This document shows, in pieces, positions 21,641-29,356 of a stretch of DNA of 37,024 nucleotides. The DNA is from a virus. The notes beneath the pieces were generated by a model. That model was not told where the DNA came from and did not search any database. It saw nothing but the letters and a program-made list of their open reading frames with translations. The stretch spans positions 1 through 37,024 of IMG/VR virus record IMGVR_UViG_3300029986_000041; one strand, 5' to 3'. Position numbers and translations under genes: made by a program. The stretch's first letter is position 1, and every line of letters starts with the position of its first letter.

Positions 21641-21847
21641 ATGACAATTATTTATAATGGCTGTGATACGTGTGGTCATAATGAATTAAGAAAAATGGTA
21701 GATAGTGGAAAGCCATATGGATATTCTGGTGATATTCCTTGCTTTAGATGTTCAAGATATGGTGTTAAGCAAGATTTGCATACCAATCCAGGCGTAATGG
21801 GTGGTAAGTGTAAGCATGGATTAGATGCTCATTATGGGTGTAATTAA
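21641..21847 (+). CDS. Small zinc-binding protein, unknown
   Basis: 68 residues with C8-D-T-C11-G-H, C34-F-R-C37, then C57 and H59, likely two zinc ligand sets (treble-clef or ribbon). Cysteine patterns are reminiscent of small phage Zn-ribbons. First gene of the run with identical leaders. Function unknown. Confidence 0.6.
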   Translation: MTIIYNGCDTCGHNELRKMVDSGKPYGYSGDIPCFRCSRYGVKQDLHTNPGVMGGKCKHGLDAHYGCN

Positions 21848-21855
21848 TCTTAAAA

Positions 21856-21875
21856 GGCATTGTTAAAGGAGGGAT
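21856..21875 (+). repeat. Leader repeat, copy 2
   Basis: Exact 20-base copy directly before ATG 21876. The downstream gene is unrelated in sequence to the one behind copy 1, so only the leader is shared. Confidence 0.9.
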
Positions 21876-22118
21876 ATGACAGATAGAGATGATTTATTCA
21901 CAGAGGTAGAAAAGATATTATTGGCAAGTAGAGAAGCAGATTTTCTTACAGATGATATTATTAATGATTTGGTTAATTTTATTACTGATGAAAGAAAACG
22001 TATAATGTGGCCAGTCGCAATAGCCTATTGGAAACACCCAAATGATATAAAATCATTATGGGAGGTAATTGACAAATCCATTATTTTAGCAGGAATTACT
22101 GGACAACAGATTTCTTAA
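21876..22118 (+). CDS. Small acidic protein, unknown
   Basis: 80 residues: helical, acidic N-terminus (DDLFTEVEKILLASREADFLTDDI) and 'AIAYWKHPNDIKSLWEVID'. No Cys, no membrane segment, no recognised family. It uses leader copy 2 and is followed by copy 3. Confidence 0.6.
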   Translation: MTDRDDLFTEVEKILLASREADFLTDDIINDLVNFITDERKRIMWPVAIAYWKHPNDIKSLWEVIDKSIILAGITGQQIS

Positions 22119-22120
22119 AC

Positions 22121-22140
22121 GGCATTGTTAAAGGAGGGAT
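22121..22140 (+). repeat. Leader repeat, copy 3
   Basis: Exact copy directly before ATG 22141 (methyltransferase). Confidence 0.9.
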
Positions 22141-22641
22141 ATGAAAGGATTTACACACGAACCACCAGCAGGAGGGCCAGTTGATTGGTATACTCCACCA
22201 GAAATATTTGAAAAGTTGAATATTCAATTTGATCTTGATGTGGCTTATCCGAAAGATAAGATTTTAGATTGGATACCCACTAAGGGATTTATTACAGAGA
22301 GGTCGCTTCAATCGGAATGGCATGGACGGGTATGGATGAATCCACCATATGATCGTCATATACATTTATGGTTAGAAAAATTAAGTAATCATGGTAACGG
22401 AATTGCATTGATATGGGCAAGAACAGATGTTGCTTGGTTTCATACATACGCCCCATTAGCTACCTATGTTTTATTTACTAAAAACAGAATATCTTTCATA
22501 AACCACGAAATGAAAAGAATGGAAAGACCCGCCATTGGATCTCTCTTTCTTGCCTTCGGACAAGAATGTGCAGAAGCATTGATGAAGTCAAATCTTGGTT
22601 TTGGAATGTATACACCAGTGGGGAGAATGTTAAATTCTTAA
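22141..22641 (+). CDS. Phage DNA N-6-adenine methyltransferase (Dam family)
   Basis: 166 residues. 'VDWYTPPEIFEKL' (14-26), 'FDLDVAYP' (30-37) and 'WHGRVWMNPPYDRHIHLWLEKL' around NPPY (67-70) are the motifs of the small phage Dam/adenine methyltransferase family. The N/DPPY motif binds the target adenine. 'ALIWARTDVAWFH' follows. It probably protects phage DNA from host restriction or marks it. No partner nuclease is visible, so it is likely an orphan enzyme. Leader copy 3 gives strong initiation. Confidence 0.85.
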   Translation: MKGFTHEPPAGGPVDWYTPPEIFEKLNIQFDLDVAYPKDKILDWIPTKGFITERSLQSEWHGRVWMNPPYDRHIHLWLEKLSNHGNGIALIWARTDVAWFHTYAPLATYVLFTKNRISFINHEMKRMERPAIGSLFLAFGQECAEALMKSNLGFGMYTPVGRMLNS

Positions 22642-22650
22642 TCGCCTAAC

Positions 22651-22670
22651 GGCATTGTTAAAGGAGGGAT
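22651..22670 (+). repeat. Leader repeat, copy 4
   Basis: Exact copy directly before ATG 22671. Confidence 0.9.
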
Positions 22671-22970
22671 ATGAACGATCAAGATAGCCTTATTGTGAAG
22701 TGTGGTAAATGTCAAGGGCAGATACATTTTCACACCTGCCAAGAACACCACTTTGTTCTTAATTCTGTTTGTCTTGATTGTGGAGAAGTTGCTAAAGTCA
22801 TTGGCGGTTGCCCTGAATGTAAGTTCTTAGTATGCCCTAATTGTGATAAACAAAAAGTTAATGACGATTTGCTATGCGAGAATTGCAAAGCAGAATTTAG
22901 TGAAGATGATTTATGCTCGAATTGTGAAAAATTAGTTAAAGGTTCTTGTTATTATTGCAAGATGGATTAA
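22671..22970 (+). CDS. Multi-zinc-ribbon protein
   Basis: 99 residues with about fourteen Cys in CxxC pairs (CGKC, CLDC, CPEC, CPNC, CENC, CSNC, CYYC), enough for three zinc ribbons. It looks like a bacterial double zinc-ribbon repeated in tandem, probably a nucleic-acid or protein adaptor. Function unknown. Uses leader copy 4. Confidence 0.6.
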   Translation: MNDQDSLIVKCGKCQGQIHFHTCQEHHFVLNSVCLDCGEVAKVIGGCPECKFLVCPNCDKQKVNDDLLCENCKAEFSEDDLCSNCEKLVKGSCYYCKMD

Positions 22971-22972
22971 AA

Positions 22973-22992
22973 GGCATTGTTAAAGGAGGGAA
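22973..22992 (+). repeat. Leader repeat, copy 5 (one change)
   Basis: GGCATTGTTAAAGGAGGGAA, last base changed, directly before ATG 22993. It begins 3 bases after the previous stop region. Confidence 0.88.
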
Positions 22993-23325
22993 ATGAAAAC
23001 ATTTACACATGGGGAAGTTTTATTAATGAAGGCTTGTGAATTACCAAAAGGATTAAAGAAGGTTAATTTATTTAAAGAAGGATGCTATCGGTTAGCCGAT
23101 AGTGAAACAAGTGGGAATTTCCATCTTCTTGAGGCTAAAGAAGGTGTTGATCTATTTGAAGATTCCAATGGCGTCTTGTGGTTAAAAAATGATGTTCCTT
23201 GCAATGTTTATTGTGCTATTAAAGAACGCCATGACAATATTACTTTAGAACCTGGTATTTGGGAAATTGATCGAGCGCAAGAATATGATTATTTAACTGG
23301 GATGAATAAGAAGGTTAGTGATTAA
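22993..23325 (+). CDS. Conserved phage protein of unknown function
   Basis: 110 residues. It has the recognisable arrangement 'HGEVLL..ACELPKG', 'YRLADSETSGNFHLLEAKEG', 'FEDSNGVLWL', 'HDNITLEPGIWEIDRAQEYD' of a small beta-rich protein widespread in phage genomes. No activity is known to me. It uses leader copy 5 and closes the run of identical leaders. Confidence 0.7.
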   Translation: MKTFTHGEVLLMKACELPKGLKKVNLFKEGCYRLADSETSGNFHLLEAKEGVDLFEDSNGVLWLKNDVPCNVYCAIKERHDNITLEPGIWEIDRAQEYDYLTGMNKKVSD

Positions 23326-23371
23326 ACATTCGAGGCTTTTAAATAATAATTAACAAGGAGTGAATAACGCC

Positions 23372-23386
23372 AACGTGGATAAAAGG
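23372..23386 (+). repeat. 15-base direct repeat, copy 1
   Basis: AACGTGGATAAAAGG, repeated at 23525-23539. Both copies lie just upstream of a start codon, here the small membrane protein. Confidence 0.8.
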
Positions 23387-23388
23387 TC

Positions 23389-23526
23389 ATGAAAATTATC
23401 AAGTGGTTATTAATTAAGGATTACTTTCCAAGATGGGCAACAATTATTATTATGATCCCGATGATTACACATTTACTATTTGGAGTTTGGACTCTATCAG
23501 ATTTAATTAAATTATTTTGGAAATAA
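23389..23526 (+). CDS. Small membrane protein
   Basis: 45 residues, with a basic N-terminus (KIIKWLLIKDYFPRW) followed by a strong transmembrane segment (ATIIIMIPMITHLLFGVW) and a short aromatic tail. It is flanked by the two copies of a 15-base direct repeat, so gene and leader may have moved as one cassette. No family recognised. It opens the sugar cassette. Confidence 0.55.
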   Translation: MKIIKWLLIKDYFPRWATIIIMIPMITHLLFGVWTLSDLIKLFWK

Positions 23527-23539
23527 CGTGGATAAAAGG
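23525..23539 (+). repeat. 15-base direct repeat, copy 2
   Basis: Second copy, overlapping the end of the membrane-protein gene and leading into GGAGCTAGGATG of the FAD enzyme. Confidence 0.8.
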
Positions 23540-23546
23540 AGCTAGG

Positions 23547-24686
23547 ATGAACTTGATATTAGGAGCAGGTATGGCAGGGCTTGGGGCAGGTATAAAAACT
23601 GAATATCCTATATATGAGCAATCAGATAAGGCTGGCGGGATCTGCCGTGATTACGTTAAAGACGGATTCACCTTTTCAAATGGTGGGGGACACTATCTGT
23701 TTGGCAAAGGCCCCGGACTTGATTATATTAAATCTTTAGTGCCAGTAAACGAGATTGAGCGCAAGGCAGGGGTTTATTACAATACGACTTTCCCGTATCC
23801 TTTTCAGACAACAGCAGAAAAAGACAATCACATTAGCACGTATCTACATGGTGGAAATGCAACAATAAAAGATTGGCTATTTGATAAGTTTGGAAAAGAT
23901 CAATGCAATCTATTTTTTAATCCCTTTAATGAGAAGTATACTGCTGGTTTATATGATAGGATTATCCAAGTAGACGACTACAAAAGCCCCCCTGCGGGTG
24001 GTAAAGGCTTCTGTCCTACCTTTTGTGATCCCGTAAACGGATTAAGTGATTTAGTGGATAAGATGGCGAGTAAGTGCGATATAAAATATGGTTATCAAGC
24101 AAAAAAAATATACGTTGAAAAAAAAAGAGTTTATTTTGAAGGGAATAATTTTGGACAAGACAAAGAATACGACAAGTTAATATCAACAATCCCCCTAAAC
24201 AAGTTAATGGAAATGTGCGGCCAGAAAGTAAATCTTCCTTACACTTCCGTATTAGTCATAAACATAGGGGCAGAAGTAGGCGCTTGCACACCCAAAGAGC
24301 ATTGGATGTATATACCTTTTTCTAAAACACCTTTTTATAGAGTGGGCTTTTATTCAAATATTCATCCGAATAAAGCGCCAAATGGAACGGTCGGGTTATC
24401 TGTTGAAATGGCGTTTCTACCAGATCAGAAAATAGACATACCTAAAATCACAAGAGACGTTATTCAAGAATTGCAAGAATGGCGTTGGATTGGAGAAGAA
24501 GTTATTACAAAAGATCCCACGGTTGTGCCAATGGCTTATACTTGGGTTTACGATAGGGAAACAGTACCCAAGGCGTTAGCATGGCTTAAAGAAAGAGATA
24601 TAATCTCAATTGGCAGGTACGGTAAACATCGTTTTCAAGGCATGGTAGAGAGCGTGGGGGACGGGTTAAATGTCAATCTTGACTAG
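23547..24686 (+). CDS. UDP-galactopyranose mutase-like FAD enzyme
   Basis: 379 residues. ATG 23547 sits behind GGAG; an in-frame start at 23517 would begin inside the previous gene. FAD site GAGMAGLGAG (6-15) with Glu24, then 'GGICRDYVKDGFTFSNGGGHYLF' across 30-52. 'FPYPFQT' and 'FNPFNEKY' match the FAD oxidoreductase/mutase family common in polysaccharide clusters, whose best-known member converts UDP-galactopyranose to the furanose. Sequence near 'GRYGKHRFQGM' fits the sugar/FAD end. The mutase call is moderate; a broader protoporphyrinogen-oxidase-like oxidoreductase is possible. It overlaps the next GT2 gene by 17 bases. Confidence 0.7.
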   Translation: MNLILGAGMAGLGAGIKTEYPIYEQSDKAGGICRDYVKDGFTFSNGGGHYLFGKGPGLDYIKSLVPVNEIERKAGVYYNTTFPYPFQTTAEKDNHISTYLHGGNATIKDWLFDKFGKDQCNLFFNPFNEKYTAGLYDRIIQVDDYKSPPAGGKGFCPTFCDPVNGLSDLVDKMASKCDIKYGYQAKKIYVEKKRVYFEGNNFGQDKEYDKLISTIPLNKLMEMCGQKVNLPYTSVLVINIGAEVGACTPKEHWMYIPFSKTPFYRVGFYSNIHPNKAPNGTVGLSVEMAFLPDQKIDIPKITRDVIQELQEWRWIGEEVITKDPTVVPMAYTWVYDRETVPKALAWLKERDIISIGRYGKHRFQGMVESVGDGLNVNLD

Positions 24687-25359
24687 CGTTATCGTAGCAA
24701 ATCACGGAAGGGACACTTCTAAGCTGGTATCTTCTTTGCCGGCAGGTGTGGAATATCTCGAAATCAATCAAGGATTAGAGCGATCAGCCCAAAGGAATAT
24801 TGGTATTGATAACGCCCGCGGCAAGTATTTACTTATTCTTGATAGCGACCAAAACATTTCACCTGGATTGATTAGAGAGTGCGAAACTTTAATGTGGGCA
24901 GGGTTTTCGTGCGTTTATATCCCTGAAATCATAGTAGCCAAGTCTTTCTTTGGGAAGATTAGGAAATTTGAACGGGAATTTTACACCGGCACAGCAATAG
25001 ATGTTCCGAGATTTGTTGATAAGAGATACTGCCCTAAATTTAATTTAGAATTATCGGGGCCCGAAGACGCGGATTGGGGCAATAGAATTAGAGGATGTCG
25101 GGCAATAAGCACTTCGCCCCTCTATCACCACGACGACGTGAGCTTTATTGAGTACATGAGAAAGAAGATTTATTACACGAAGTCAATGCGTAAGTACGCA
25201 GAATTATGGCCTGATGACAAATGTTTGAACCTTAAGTACAGATGTTGGGATGTTTTCGTGGAAGATGGAAAATGGCGCAAGTTGATCGCCCATCCTATTT
25301 TGACTTTAGGAATAATATTTTTATTGATAGTCAGGGGAATAATTTATGCGAAAAGATAA
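24670..25359 (+). CDS. GT2 glycosyltransferase with C-terminal membrane anchor
   Basis: 229 residues. GT-A fold: 'SVIVANHGRDTSKLVSSLP', 'ERSAQRNIGIDNARGKYLLILDSDQNI' (split by helix) with the DxD-type DSD at 57-59, and acceptor-side 'LSGPEDADWGNRI' (about 136-148). A hydrophobic tail 'HPILTLGIIFLLIVRGIIYA' likely anchors it to the inner membrane. It transfers a sugar to a lipid-linked or surface acceptor. The start overlaps the mutase-like gene. Confidence 0.75.
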   Translation: MSILTSVIVANHGRDTSKLVSSLPAGVEYLEINQGLERSAQRNIGIDNARGKYLLILDSDQNISPGLIRECETLMWAGFSCVYIPEIIVAKSFFGKIRKFEREFYTGTAIDVPRFVDKRYCPKFNLELSGPEDADWGNRIRGCRAISTSPLYHHDDVSFIEYMRKKIYYTKSMRKYAELWPDDKCLNLKYRCWDVFVEDGKWRKLIAHPILTLGIIFLLIVRGIIYAKR

Positions 25360-25507
25360 TCTTCAAAGACAATCCGTAGTTTTTAAATGTAAACAATGTG
25401 GTAAAATGATAGAACATTTCACACGCAAGCCAATGTTAATGACAAAAACCTATTGTGATGATTGCGTCTACCAAAGAAAGAGAAAATATTATGCCTCTGT
25501 CCGTTAG
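25346..25507 (+). CDS. Small zinc-finger protein within the sugar cassette
   Basis: 53 residues, 'FKCKQCGKMIEHF' and 'TYCDDCVYQRKRK' give two CxxC pairs about 25 residues apart, one zinc site, followed by a strongly basic end. It overlaps the GT2 genes on both sides. A nucleic-acid-binding role is likely; it does not fit the sugar pathway and may be an inserted accessory gene. Confidence 0.55.
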   Translation: MRKDNLQRQSVVFKCKQCGKMIEHFTRKPMLMTKTYCDDCVYQRKRKYYASVR

Positions 25508-26354
25508 TGTGTGTATCGCGTGCTACAAAAATGATCCGTTCTTAAATGAAGCAATCGCAAGTTGCACAATGCAAAGCTATCCAGTAACAGTTTGTGTTTA
25601 TCACGACAACGTAGGTGTCGGAACGGGAGAAGCTTTCAATCGGGCAATAGCAATGTCTAAAGACGACATAATTGTGCTTCTTTGTTCCGATGATGTTTTT
25701 ACTGACCCCAATGTAATCTCTGATATTGTGAGCGTCTTTGAAACAATACCAGAAATAGGTCACGTTTCTAGGTGGTATCATCAGTTTGTAGAAAACGACA
25801 GGCATCCAGTAAGGGCATGGCGCGGTGAAGATGTGATTGAGCTTGCCAACAACCCTTCCGGTATGGCTTTTAGGAGAGAGGCATTGTGTTGTGATGTGAA
25901 AAACAACTGGTTTGATCCACCCCGCAGATTAACAAACAGAATATTTGTTGAAGTTGCAGATTTAGTCAGAAGCGTTATAAAAGATGGGTGGGCATATTCA
26001 ATACTTCGGTACGACACAGTAGCCGTTAGGATTCACCAGAGCATTTCAAGAACGCCTGGGTACTATAAGAAAATGTTTACCACAAGCCCTGTATTGGAAT
26101 GGGCAAAGTTAGGTTGGAAATCAAAAGACTTCACAAGTTTAATTCAGATAAAAAACAATTTCACAACAAAGGCGGTGTTAGATGAAATCAGGAATTTTAT
26201 TTCTGTTGATATGGGGAATTTACTTCACCCTGCTTTTTGGTTTTTTAGCGTGGTGGCACTTATTACACCGAGATCAATCCTCTATAAAATTCCCGAAATC
26301 TACCGGGCGACTTGGGGCAGACTTACAACCAAAGAGGTAAAGCGTGAAAAATAA
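25491..26354 (+). CDS. GT2 glycosyltransferase
   Basis: 287 residues from ATG 25491 (upstream in-frame codons at 25455 lie in the previous gene). 'SVSVCIACYKNDPFLNEAI' opening, and 'DDIIVLLCSDDVFTDPNVI' with the DD metal motif. The middle contains 'NPSGMAFRREAL' and 'TNRIFVEVADLV'. The C-terminal end 'PAFWFFSVVALITP' is membrane-like. It shares these motifs with the next gene, so the two are paralogues. Start overlaps the zinc gene; end overlaps the next start. Confidence 0.75.
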   Translation: MPLSVSVCIACYKNDPFLNEAIASCTMQSYPVTVCVYHDNVGVGTGEAFNRAIAMSKDDIIVLLCSDDVFTDPNVISDIVSVFETIPEIGHVSRWYHQFVENDRHPVRAWRGEDVIELANNPSGMAFRREALCCDVKNNWFDPPRRLTNRIFVEVADLVRSVIKDGWAYSILRYDTVAVRIHQSISRTPGYYKKMFTTSPVLEWAKLGWKSKDFTSLIQIKNNFTTKAVLDEIRNFISVDMGNLLHPAFWFFSVVALITPRSILYKIPEIYRATWGRLTTKEVKREK

Positions 26355-27252
26355 AATCACCGTCGCTATTCCATCATACAATAACGAAAAGCACATAGGA
26401 GAAGCTATTGGAAGCGCAAGGATGCAAGAATATCCATTAAAAAATATTCTCATTATAGATGATTGCTCAACGGATAAAACGTTTAATATAGCAAAAGAAT
26501 TTATGAGTGATGAGAATATTGAAGTTTATAAGAATGAGAGCAATTTAGGAATAGGAAAAAATTTAGAAAAGTTAATGACAAAATGCGAAACAAAGTACAT
26601 AGTATATTTATGTGCAGACGATATTTTCACGCACCCGAAGGTCTTGACAGATATTGTACATATATTTGATTACTCGCCGGAGATTGGCGTAGTCGGAAGG
26701 TACGGATTTTATTTCATGGATGGACACAGAGGCGCAATAGGCGTTTGCAGAGATAAAAATATTCTTACTTCTTCGTGTTGCCCGTCTGGGGTAGCTTTCC
26801 GCACAAGACCAGACATCGCTAAATCCACAAACCGAATTTTCGTTGAAATGCCTACAATGGTTGCAAGTTTTCTGAAACAATACCGATGGACAATGATAGA
26901 ATGGGACACGGTAGCTTTTCGCTATGCGCCCGGAATAAATACCGGCACCAAGCCTTCGTATTACACAGAATCCCCAACACAGAATTGGATTGACCTCATG
27001 GGTCAGAATTACCAAGACTTCTCAATATTCATTACACTTAAAAACCGAGCACCTAGATTGTTGTTAAAGGAGATATGGCTACACATAGAAAACGACAAGA
27101 CGGTATTAAAGAACCCTATGTTCTGGCTGTATGGCCTAACGGCGTTCGTGTTACCCGCCTTCATTCTGAAAAGATTAACAAGATTCTACAGACACAGGCT
27201 GTCAAGAATGTCTGCAAAAATAATAGAAAGGCCAAGTGAACAAAAACATTGA
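26344..27252 (+). CDS. GT2 glycosyltransferase, paralogue of the preceding
   Basis: 302 residues, GTG start. 'ITVAIPSYNNEKHIGEAIGSAR', 'NILIIDDCSTDKTF' with the nucleotide-binding DDCSTD, 'YIVYLCADDIFTHPKVL' with the metal-binding ADD, 'CPSGVAFR', 'TNRIFVEMPTMV' and a C-terminal 'MFWLYGLTAFVLPAFI' membrane-like segment mirror the preceding enzyme. The pair likely arose by tandem duplication and then changed substrate or acceptor choice. It overlaps the previous gene by 11 bases. Confidence 0.78.
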   Translation: MKNKITVAIPSYNNEKHIGEAIGSARMQEYPLKNILIIDDCSTDKTFNIAKEFMSDENIEVYKNESNLGIGKNLEKLMTKCETKYIVYLCADDIFTHPKVLTDIVHIFDYSPEIGVVGRYGFYFMDGHRGAIGVCRDKNILTSSCCPSGVAFRTRPDIAKSTNRIFVEMPTMVASFLKQYRWTMIEWDTVAFRYAPGINTGTKPSYYTESPTQNWIDLMGQNYQDFSIFITLKNRAPRLLLKEIWLHIENDKTVLKNPMFWLYGLTAFVLPAFILKRLTRFYRHRLSRMSAKIIERPSEQKH

Positions 27253-27331
27253 AATAATAATGAGAGTTATCGCAAAACTTGTCAAAGAAGGAAAACCATT
27301 TGTGTTTATAATTGGGGGAGATAATGCCTAA
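27236..27331 (+). CDS. Possible 31-residue peptide between GT2 and RmlB-like genes
   Basis: GTG 27236 behind GAAAGG. The frame runs 'MNKNIEIIMRVIAKLVKEGK' and then 'PFVFIIGGDNA', overlapping genes on both sides. It carries the GGGGGAG ribosome site of the next gene. Moderately hydrophobic. It could be a coupling peptide or non-functional. Confidence 0.35.
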   Translation: MNKNIEIIMRVIAKLVKEGKPFVFIIGGDNA

Positions 27332-28334
27332 AACAATTTTAATTACGGGAGTTGGGGGATTCATTGGAAGTCATTGTTTAAGCCATGTGCTTGTAAACAC
27401 AGATTGGAACGTAGTAGGGATTGATAGTTGGAACCACAAAGGAATTTCAGAAAGAGTTAGCGAAAGCACCCATTACCAACGGAACAAGCATAGGGTAAAC
27501 GTATATACTCACGATTTAAGCGCCCCTATATCAAACGTCATGCAAGAAAAAATAGGGAAAGTGGATTATATCATCAATTTCGCAAGTCAGAGCCATGTTG
27601 ATCGTTCGCTAACAGATCCCGTTCCCTTCGTACAGAACAACGTCAACGTCATTTTAACAATGTTAGAGTACGTTCGCAAGTCACAGCCTGAAAAGTTTAT
27701 TCAGATAGGCACAGATGAAACCTACGGGCCTACTGATGGAATCCACGCACATAAAGAATGGGACTGTATCAGACCATCAAATCCTTACTCCGCAAGCAAG
27801 GCCGCACAAGAAGCTATTTGTATAAGTTATTGGCGCAGTTACAACGTACCTATCATTCTCACAAATATAATGAATAACTACGCAGAAACCCAAGACCCGG
27901 AGAAATTCGTACCGATGGTTATTAAGAAAGTAATTAACGAAGAAACGGTTTATATCCATTCAGATCCTACTTGTCAGTTCTCTGGATCAAGGTTTTGGTT
28001 ACATCCTCGTAATTTATCAGACGCTTTAATATTCTTACTTAAAGAAGTTCCTGTTGATTATTACCCAAAACATGACCGGCCCCAAAGATTTAATGTTGTT
28101 GGAGAGGTTCAGATCACAAATTTAGATATGGCTCTAAAGATAGCTGAAATAATTGGCAAGCCTCTTAAATATGAATTAGTAGACGCCCATACCAGCCGGG
28201 CAGGTCACGACCTACATTATGGGCTTGACGGCAGAAAGTTAAAATCTTACGGATACGAATTCCCTAAAGGATTTGAAGAATCTTTGCGCAAGACGGTTGA
28301 ATGGACGATTAATAACCCAAGATGGTTAAAATGA
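27324..28334 (+). CDS. dTDP-glucose 4,6-dehydratase-like SDR enzyme
   Basis: 336 residues. NAD-binding GVGGFIGSH (9-17), then 'IINFASQSHVDRSL', the dehydratase triad T130-D131-E132 in 'IQIGTDETYGPTDG', and Y155-xxx-K159 in 'NPYSASKAAQE'. The R/TDE-plus-YxxxK pattern is that of RmlB-type NDP-sugar 4,6-dehydratases, giving 4-keto-6-deoxy-sugars for rhamnose-like or amino sugars. A related GDP-mannose or UDP-sugar dehydratase is the alternative. GGGGGAG is the ribosome site. Confidence 0.8.
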   Translation: MPKTILITGVGGFIGSHCLSHVLVNTDWNVVGIDSWNHKGISERVSESTHYQRNKHRVNVYTHDLSAPISNVMQEKIGKVDYIINFASQSHVDRSLTDPVPFVQNNVNVILTMLEYVRKSQPEKFIQIGTDETYGPTDGIHAHKEWDCIRPSNPYSASKAAQEAICISYWRSYNVPIILTNIMNNYAETQDPEKFVPMVIKKVINEETVYIHSDPTCQFSGSRFWLHPRNLSDALIFLLKEVPVDYYPKHDRPQRFNVVGEVQITNLDMALKIAEIIGKPLKYELVDAHTSRAGHDLHYGLDGRKLKSYGYEFPKGFEESLRKTVEWTINNPRWLK

Positions 28335-29356
28335 GATATTTATTTCCTCTTAATCCCTACAATCAGCAAAGGCAACTGGAAAAGATGGTTTGGGTCTACC
28401 CTGCACATTTGGCTATGTACGCAACTTATTTAAAGAATCAAGGGCATGAAGTAATATGGAATCATAAAGGCCCAGCCAAAGCATCGGATAGAACAATTGA
28501 CAATGATTTTCAAATAGATGTTCCGTTTGAAGACTTGCCATTCCCAGACAGACTATTTACCGACGGTAAGAATAAAAGATGGCAAGATTACGGCAACTAC
28601 AAGTTTAAGCCAGCCACGCACATGATGGCATCAAACCTTTGCTGGTACGGCCGTTGTACTTTCTGCATCGATACCAAGAAACTCGAAGAAGGAGAACATA
28701 GAGGGTTAAGAACGGTAGATCACTGCATGGAGGAGATAGATGACCTTATTGCCAATGGATATAAAGAAGTCTTTGATGATTCAGGCACGTTCCCTCTTGG
28801 GAAGTGGTTGGAAGAATTCTGTGTCAAAATGCTTATTAATGGAAGGCGAAAGCACATTAAGATTGGCTGTAATATGCGAGTCCAAGACGCACCTTGGGGG
28901 ATCATGGGAGGTGCTGGTTTTAGATTTATCCTCTTTGGCATCGAGTCAGCAAATCAGCCAACTCTTGACAGAATTAAAAAATCAGCCCGCGCAGATGAAA
29001 CGGTTAGGATACTCAAAGAAGCATCAGAAGCAGGTTTAGAGCCACACGGGACGTTTATGACAGGGTATCCCTGGGAAACGGAGAAGGATGAAAAACGAAC
29101 AATCGAACTCTGCCACTACTTGCTCAAAAAGGGGTATCTTAAAACGGCTCAGGCATCGGTATATAGTCCGCCTCGTACAAGTCCTAGCCCTGATTCTGTT
29201 GGGCACCGTTATTTGCCCCGTTTTTATGATGTATATAAGTCTCCTGAGTTCATTATTCGCAAGGTAAGTGATATAAGATGCTGGCAGGATTTTACTTATA
29301 ACTTACGTGGCGCTCGTTTAGTTGTGGAGGAAAAATGTCGCAAAATGTTCTCATAA
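28331..29356 (+). CDS. Radical SAM enzyme
   Basis: 341 residues, ATG 28331 overlapping the previous stop as ATGA. Cys104, Cys109 and Cys112 in 'SNLCWYGRCTFC' form a CX4CX2C cluster motif, a variant of the usual CX3CX2C. 'FRFILFGIESANQPTLDRI' and 'GLEPHGTFMTGYPWET' are standard later motifs of B12-type/elongator-like radical SAM proteins. The N-terminus has only a trace of a cobalamin-binding domain ('YPAHLAMYATYLKNQGHEV'). In a sugar cluster it might methylate or rearrange a sugar or lipid; the actual reaction is unknown. Confidence 0.75.
   Translation: MRYLFPLNPYNQQRQLEKMVWVYPAHLAMYATYLKNQGHEVIWNHKGPAKASDRTIDNDFQIDVPFEDLPFPDRLFTDGKNKRWQDYGNYKFKPATHMMASNLCWYGRCTFCIDTKKLEEGEHRGLRTVDHCMEEIDDLIANGYKEVFDDSGTFPLGKWLEEFCVKMLINGRRKHIKIGCNMRVQDAPWGIMGGAGFRFILFGIESANQPTLDRIKKSARADETVRILKEASEAGLEPHGTFMTGYPWETEKDEKRTIELCHYLLKKGYLKTAQASVYSPPRTSPSPDSVGHRYLPRFYDVYKSPEFIIRKVSDIRCWQDFTYNLRGARLVVEEKCRKMFS

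Noticed and set aside
21621-22992. The repeated 20-mers as a CRISPR-like array
   Set aside because: The intervals are 215-530 bases and contain complete unrelated genes; each repeat holds an SD exactly before an ATG.
26608-27015. 135-codon open frame on the - strand in the third GT2 gene
   Set aside because: Antisense to a clear glycosyltransferase, with no motif and no promoter.
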